From Parachlamydiaceae bacterium (GTDB lineage: Bacteria > Chlamydiota > Chlamydiia > Chlamydiales > Parachlamydiaceae), in the NCBI GenBank assembly GCA_013821265.1, contig JACDHD010000008.1:1-54236 (forward strand): a stretch of DNA of 54,236 nucleotides, given 5' to 3'. This document shows, piece by piece, positions 51,653 to 54,236 of this stretch. Within the stretch, counting starts at the first letter, position 1, and every line of letters starts with the position of its first letter. The notes under the pieces were generated by a model. The model searched no databases. It saw only the letters and a program-made list of their open reading frames with translations, and was not told where the DNA came from. The position numbers and the translations under genes are program-made.

Positions 51653-53074
51653 TTAACTAAAGATGCTGTTCAGAAAAGAAAAGCAGACAACTGAAAATAG
51701 TGCACAAATGGGAACAGTAACAATCCATGAAATAAAAATATCTCGCGTCGTGGTTAGGTCTAACGCTTCAATACCCCTAGCAAAACCTACTCCAATTACA
51801 GATCCAACTAACGTATGTGTTGTCGAAATAGGCATTCCTAGACGCGAAGCAATCAAAATGGTCGCTGCAGCTCCGAACTCCGCTGCAAATCCTCGTGTCG
51901 GCGTTAACTCGGTGATCTTTTTACCAATGGTCTCAATGACACGCCATCCCCATGTGGCTAATCCGACAACTATACCAAATCCACCCAATCCCAAAGCCCA
52001 CGCTGGAACTGTCGTATTAGCTACGATAACTCCTGAGGTTAATACAGAAATTGCTGCAGATAGAGGTCCAATGGCATTCGCCACATCGTTAGCTCCATGA
52101 GCAAACGCCATCAAACAGGCGCTCATGATTTGCAAATAGCCAAACATGCGCTCGACTGTTTCATACTCCGCACTCATTACACGCTTATCGCCGGTTTGTT
52201 TGAGTGACTGTGACAAGCTATTAATCTCTTCTAACAAAACCGAGACCTGATAATACGTTTCGCCACGGCATGCCGATTGTGCCTGGAGCACATGCTTGCG
52301 CGCTTTATCTAGTTCAGTCGAAACTTCAGATCCATAAGGATGCTCATGATGTGGAACGGGAATATCGCGTACGCGTTTCACGCAAAAATAGCTAATGCCC
52401 GCACAAAGAGCTCCCACAAGCATACTTAAACCCAACGCTTCTGGAAAGGAATAACCTAAATGCATGTTTTGTAATCCACTGAAAATCATGATCAGCGCTA
52501 GTGTGGTGCTCACGATGAAGACTAAAAGAGGCACTAATTTGCGCGCTTCCGCCACAGGATTCGCCGTGTAGAGAATTTTTTTGCGCAAGACGTTAAAAAT
52601 CGCGTAGGAAAAAATGCCGCCAAATAGTGGAGAAAGAATCCAGCTAATGACTATAAGTCCTACATTATCCCAGTAAACAGCTTCAAAACCGCCTACGATG
52701 GCTCCAAAACCAACCACACCTCCCACAATACCGTGTGTCGTAGAAACTGGCCAACCGAAGTAGGAAGCGATCTGCAACCACAATCCTGTCGCCAATAGTG
52801 CTGACAACATACCGTAAACCAATAATAAGGGAGTTTCTTTGAAAATTTCCGCATTGATAATACCACTCTGAATCGTAGCTGAAACGTGCGATCCAAAAAA
52901 GAAAGCTCCAGAAAATTCCAAAACCGCAGCGATACAGACCGCTTTGGTCATGGTAAGCGCCCCCGAACCTACCGAAGTCCCCATCGCGTTGGCAACATCA
53001 TTGGCTCCGATGTTCCACGCAAGGTAGAATCCAGCAAAGAGAATGAGAACAAGTAAAATTGTATCAGGAGGCAT
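51653..53074 (-). CDS. PiT-family inorganic phosphate transporter
   Basis: A 473-residue membrane protein importing phosphate with a cation. It has the two signature repeats, NIGANDVANAMGTSVGSGAL near residue 22 and AHGANDVANAIGPLSAA near 325, each within helix pairs, and a central soluble loop (about 225-310) with HEHPYGSEVSTELDKA. The gene is one base behind the DUF47 gene. This pair is conserved in chlamydiae. Confidence 0.92.
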   Translation of the reverse strand: MPPDTILLVLILFAGFYLAWNIGANDVANAMGTSVGSGALTMTKAVCIAAVLEFSGAFFFGSHVSATIQSGIINAEIFKETPLLLVYGMLSALLATGLWLQIASYFGWPVSTTHGIVGGVVGFGAIVGGFEAVYWDNVGLIVISWILSPLFGGIFSYAIFNVLRKKILYTANPVAEARKLVPLLVFIVSTTLALIMIFSGLQNMHLGYSFPEALGLSMLVGALCAGISYFCVKRVRDIPVPHHEHPYGSEVSTELDKARKHVLQAQSACRGETYYQVSVLLEEINSLSQSLKQTGDKRVMSAEYETVERMFGYLQIMSACLMAFAHGANDVANAIGPLSAAISVLTSGVIVANTTVPAWALGLGGFGIVVGLATWGWRVIETIGKKITELTPTRGFAAEFGAAATILIASRLGMPISTTHTLVGSVIGVGFARGIEALDLTTTRDIFISWIVTVPICALFSVVCFSFLNSIFS

Positions 53075-53075
53075 G

Positions 53076-53753
53076 TTACTTTATCTCCAACGTCAAACGG
53101 ACACGATTGGCTAGGTTTTCAGAAAGATTCGAAAGAGCTGCCGTCGCTTGGAAGATACGCTGCCACAGAAAAAAGGTACCGTAGCTCATTTCTGATTCTG
53201 ATCGGAATAGGTCTTTCAGCAATTTCCGCTGCACAAGATCGACCTCATGCTCTTTGTAGGAGACATGATCGACCATCGCACGCACTTTTTGCGCCTCAAT
53301 CCCACCAAAAGAGGTTTCCACTAATCCATTAATCTCTTTAATGATCAGATGGGCAGCATCGACAGCTTCGATATTCTTATGCAAAAATTGATGAAAGTCC
53401 TCGCGAAAGTGTTCGAGAATGACTAGGGGTTTTAACGTGATTAAAACCGCGACGTCTTCAGCTGTGTCTGCAATGCGATCTTGAATTGAGAGAATTTCGA
53501 GTAAGTTGCTGCGATCGATGGGCATAAAAAGCCCCTTCGGCAGGTGATTGCGGATGTCGTTCTTTGTAAGATCGGCTTGATGCTCGAGATCGGAGATCTG
53601 TGCTGCTAATGATTCGATGCGGACATAATCTTGTTTTTCTAATGCTTCAAACAGCTCCTTAAGGCAGTGGACACACATAGAAACCTTGTCCATGTGGGAT
53701 TGCAACGGAGCAAACGGAGAGCGCCCAAACAAGCTGACAATGGTATTTAGCAT
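53076..53753 (-). CDS. DUF47/PhoU-like phosphate transport regulator
   Basis: 225 residues, all helical, of the DUF47 (YkaA) family related to PhoU. SPFAPLQSHMDKVSMCVHCL at the N-terminus, ISDLEHQADLTKNDIRNHL and DRSNLLEILSIQDRIADTAE are the metal-coordinating motif regions. Such proteins accompany PiT transporters and probably control them. It is the first gene of the two-gene operon. Confidence 0.9.
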   Translation of the reverse strand: MLNTIVSLFGRSPFAPLQSHMDKVSMCVHCLKELFEALEKQDYVRIESLAAQISDLEHQADLTKNDIRNHLPKGLFMPIDRSNLLEILSIQDRIADTAEDVAVLITLKPLVILEHFREDFHQFLHKNIEAVDAAHLIIKEINGLVETSFGGIEAQKVRAMVDHVSYKEHEVDLVQRKLLKDLFRSESEMSYGTFFLWQRIFQATAALSNLSENLANRVRLTLEIK

Positions 53754-54129
53754 GGATGACCTAAGTTAAAAGTTGCAGGTAAGGTAACTGATTGAAGGTT
53801 TTTTATAAACGTAAAAGGAGAATGGTTGGAAGAGAGATGGGAAGGGGAAGAAGGAAGAGGAAGGGGAGGAGGGGGGAAGGAAAAGAGCAATTTTACCACC
53901 GAGACACCGAGGCACATAGGAGCACAGAGAGCGAATTTCCTTTTTGGAGTGCGGTGGCTTGCCACCGCTTTCATAAACATCGGCTTGCCGATGTCACTTA
54001 GAAATATTGGGTTTTAGAATGTAACTATTATCTGTAGTTGGGATCGTCAAGCCGGCAAGCCACCGCACTCCAAAAAGGAGATTTGACGTCCAATTCGTCT
54101 TTTTATATTAATAATAAATAAATTAAATA
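53754..54129. other. Repeat-filled stretch between the DUF47 gene and the IS end
   Basis: A GGAAGGGGAGGAGG-type purine run (about 53826-53884), half of family F (TTTTACCACCGAGACACCGAG, about 53890-53912, split here as TTTTACCACCGA and GACACCGAG) and family B copy 3 (53942-54076). No gene is visible. Confidence 0.65.
53942..54076. repeat. Family B inverted repeat, copy 3
   Basis: TTTTGGAGTGCGGTGGC at the left and GCCACCGCACTCCAAAA at the right, enclosing ACATCGGCTTGCCGATG. The right half has lost part of the second sub-hairpin (GGGATCGTCAAGCCGG). It lies close to the IS end. Confidence 0.8.
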
Positions 54130-54235
54130 TGTAGGCGCAAAATAGAAATGTCGTAATGTTCTGCAACTTAGAAATGTCGTATTTATTATAACATGTACCT
54201 CTTTTGTTTTAAAAGCAGGGGGTAGGGGGACGGCA
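54130..54235 (+). mobile_element. End of an IS21-family-like insertion sequence (partial), second copy
   Basis: Starts TGTAGGCGCAAAATAG at 54130 and runs off the right edge. It is the exact reverse complement of 1-106. The match stops at base 107/54129, which fixes the element's boundary. Confidence 0.6.
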
Positions 54236-54236
54236 G

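Overview
The window looks like a complete contig from an environmental chlamydia (phylum Chlamydiota, Parachlamydiales-type; I cannot name the species). Evidence: the block pth-rpsF-rpsR-rplI-ispE next to a ctc-type rplY, glgC next to a metallophosphoesterase, rpsO-pnp, PiT plus its PhoU-like partner, and an oversized OppABC set all match gene neighbourhoods known in chlamydiae. The amoeba-chlamydia signature is added by an F-box/LRR protein, an ankyrin protein and a frameshifted gene that both carry paired hydrophobic segments like inclusion-membrane (Inc) proteins, and a long Rhs protein. Base composition is moderate.

Layout. 1-106 and 54130-54235 are the same insertion-sequence end in inverted orientation, so the assembly stopped in two copies of one IS. 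656-7628 (minus) is a housekeeping run: tRNA-Gln, prs, rplY, pth, rpsF, rpsR, rplI, ispE, hldD and an hldE-like gene whose adenylyltransferase half is degenerate. 8000-12915 (minus) is a probable operon of three paralogous, proline-rich, coiled-coil proteins of unknown function, the best candidate here for an undescribed effector family. 13198-20466 holds a frameshifted Inc-like gene, rpsI-rplM, miaB, an HdeD-like membrane protein, dnaA and glgC. 20475-27256 holds a metallophosphoesterase, an Inc-like ankyrin protein, a B12-dependent ribonucleotide reductase preceded by two NrdR-like boxes, a chlamydial-type hypothetical and a solute-binding protein. 27414-33437 is glgP, a giant non-coding palindrome, pnp and rpsO. 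33585-35399 holds small membrane genes. 35877-42610 is an Rhs protein with a putative lipase-like tip followed by two related secreted proteins, probably toxin plus duplicated immunity. Then come the F-box/LRR effector, oppA-oppB-oppC, a methyltransferase-like gene, a second frameshifted membrane gene, and PiT with its DUF47 partner.

The genes fall into core metabolism (PRPP, isoprenoid, ADP-heptose, glycogen synthesis and breakdown, dNTP supply), translation, nutrient uptake (peptides, phosphate, an amino-acid-like solute) and a sizeable set of host- or competitor-directed proteins.

The intergenic DNA is unusually repeat-rich. At least six families of short palindromic or inverted-repeat elements recur. 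One of them (family D) sits directly behind stop codons in the same orientation five times. Several repeats have become part of coding sequence at the 3' ends of genes (miaB, the second immunity candidate, the methyltransferase). No rRNA, CRISPR array, prophage or intact transposase gene is seen.
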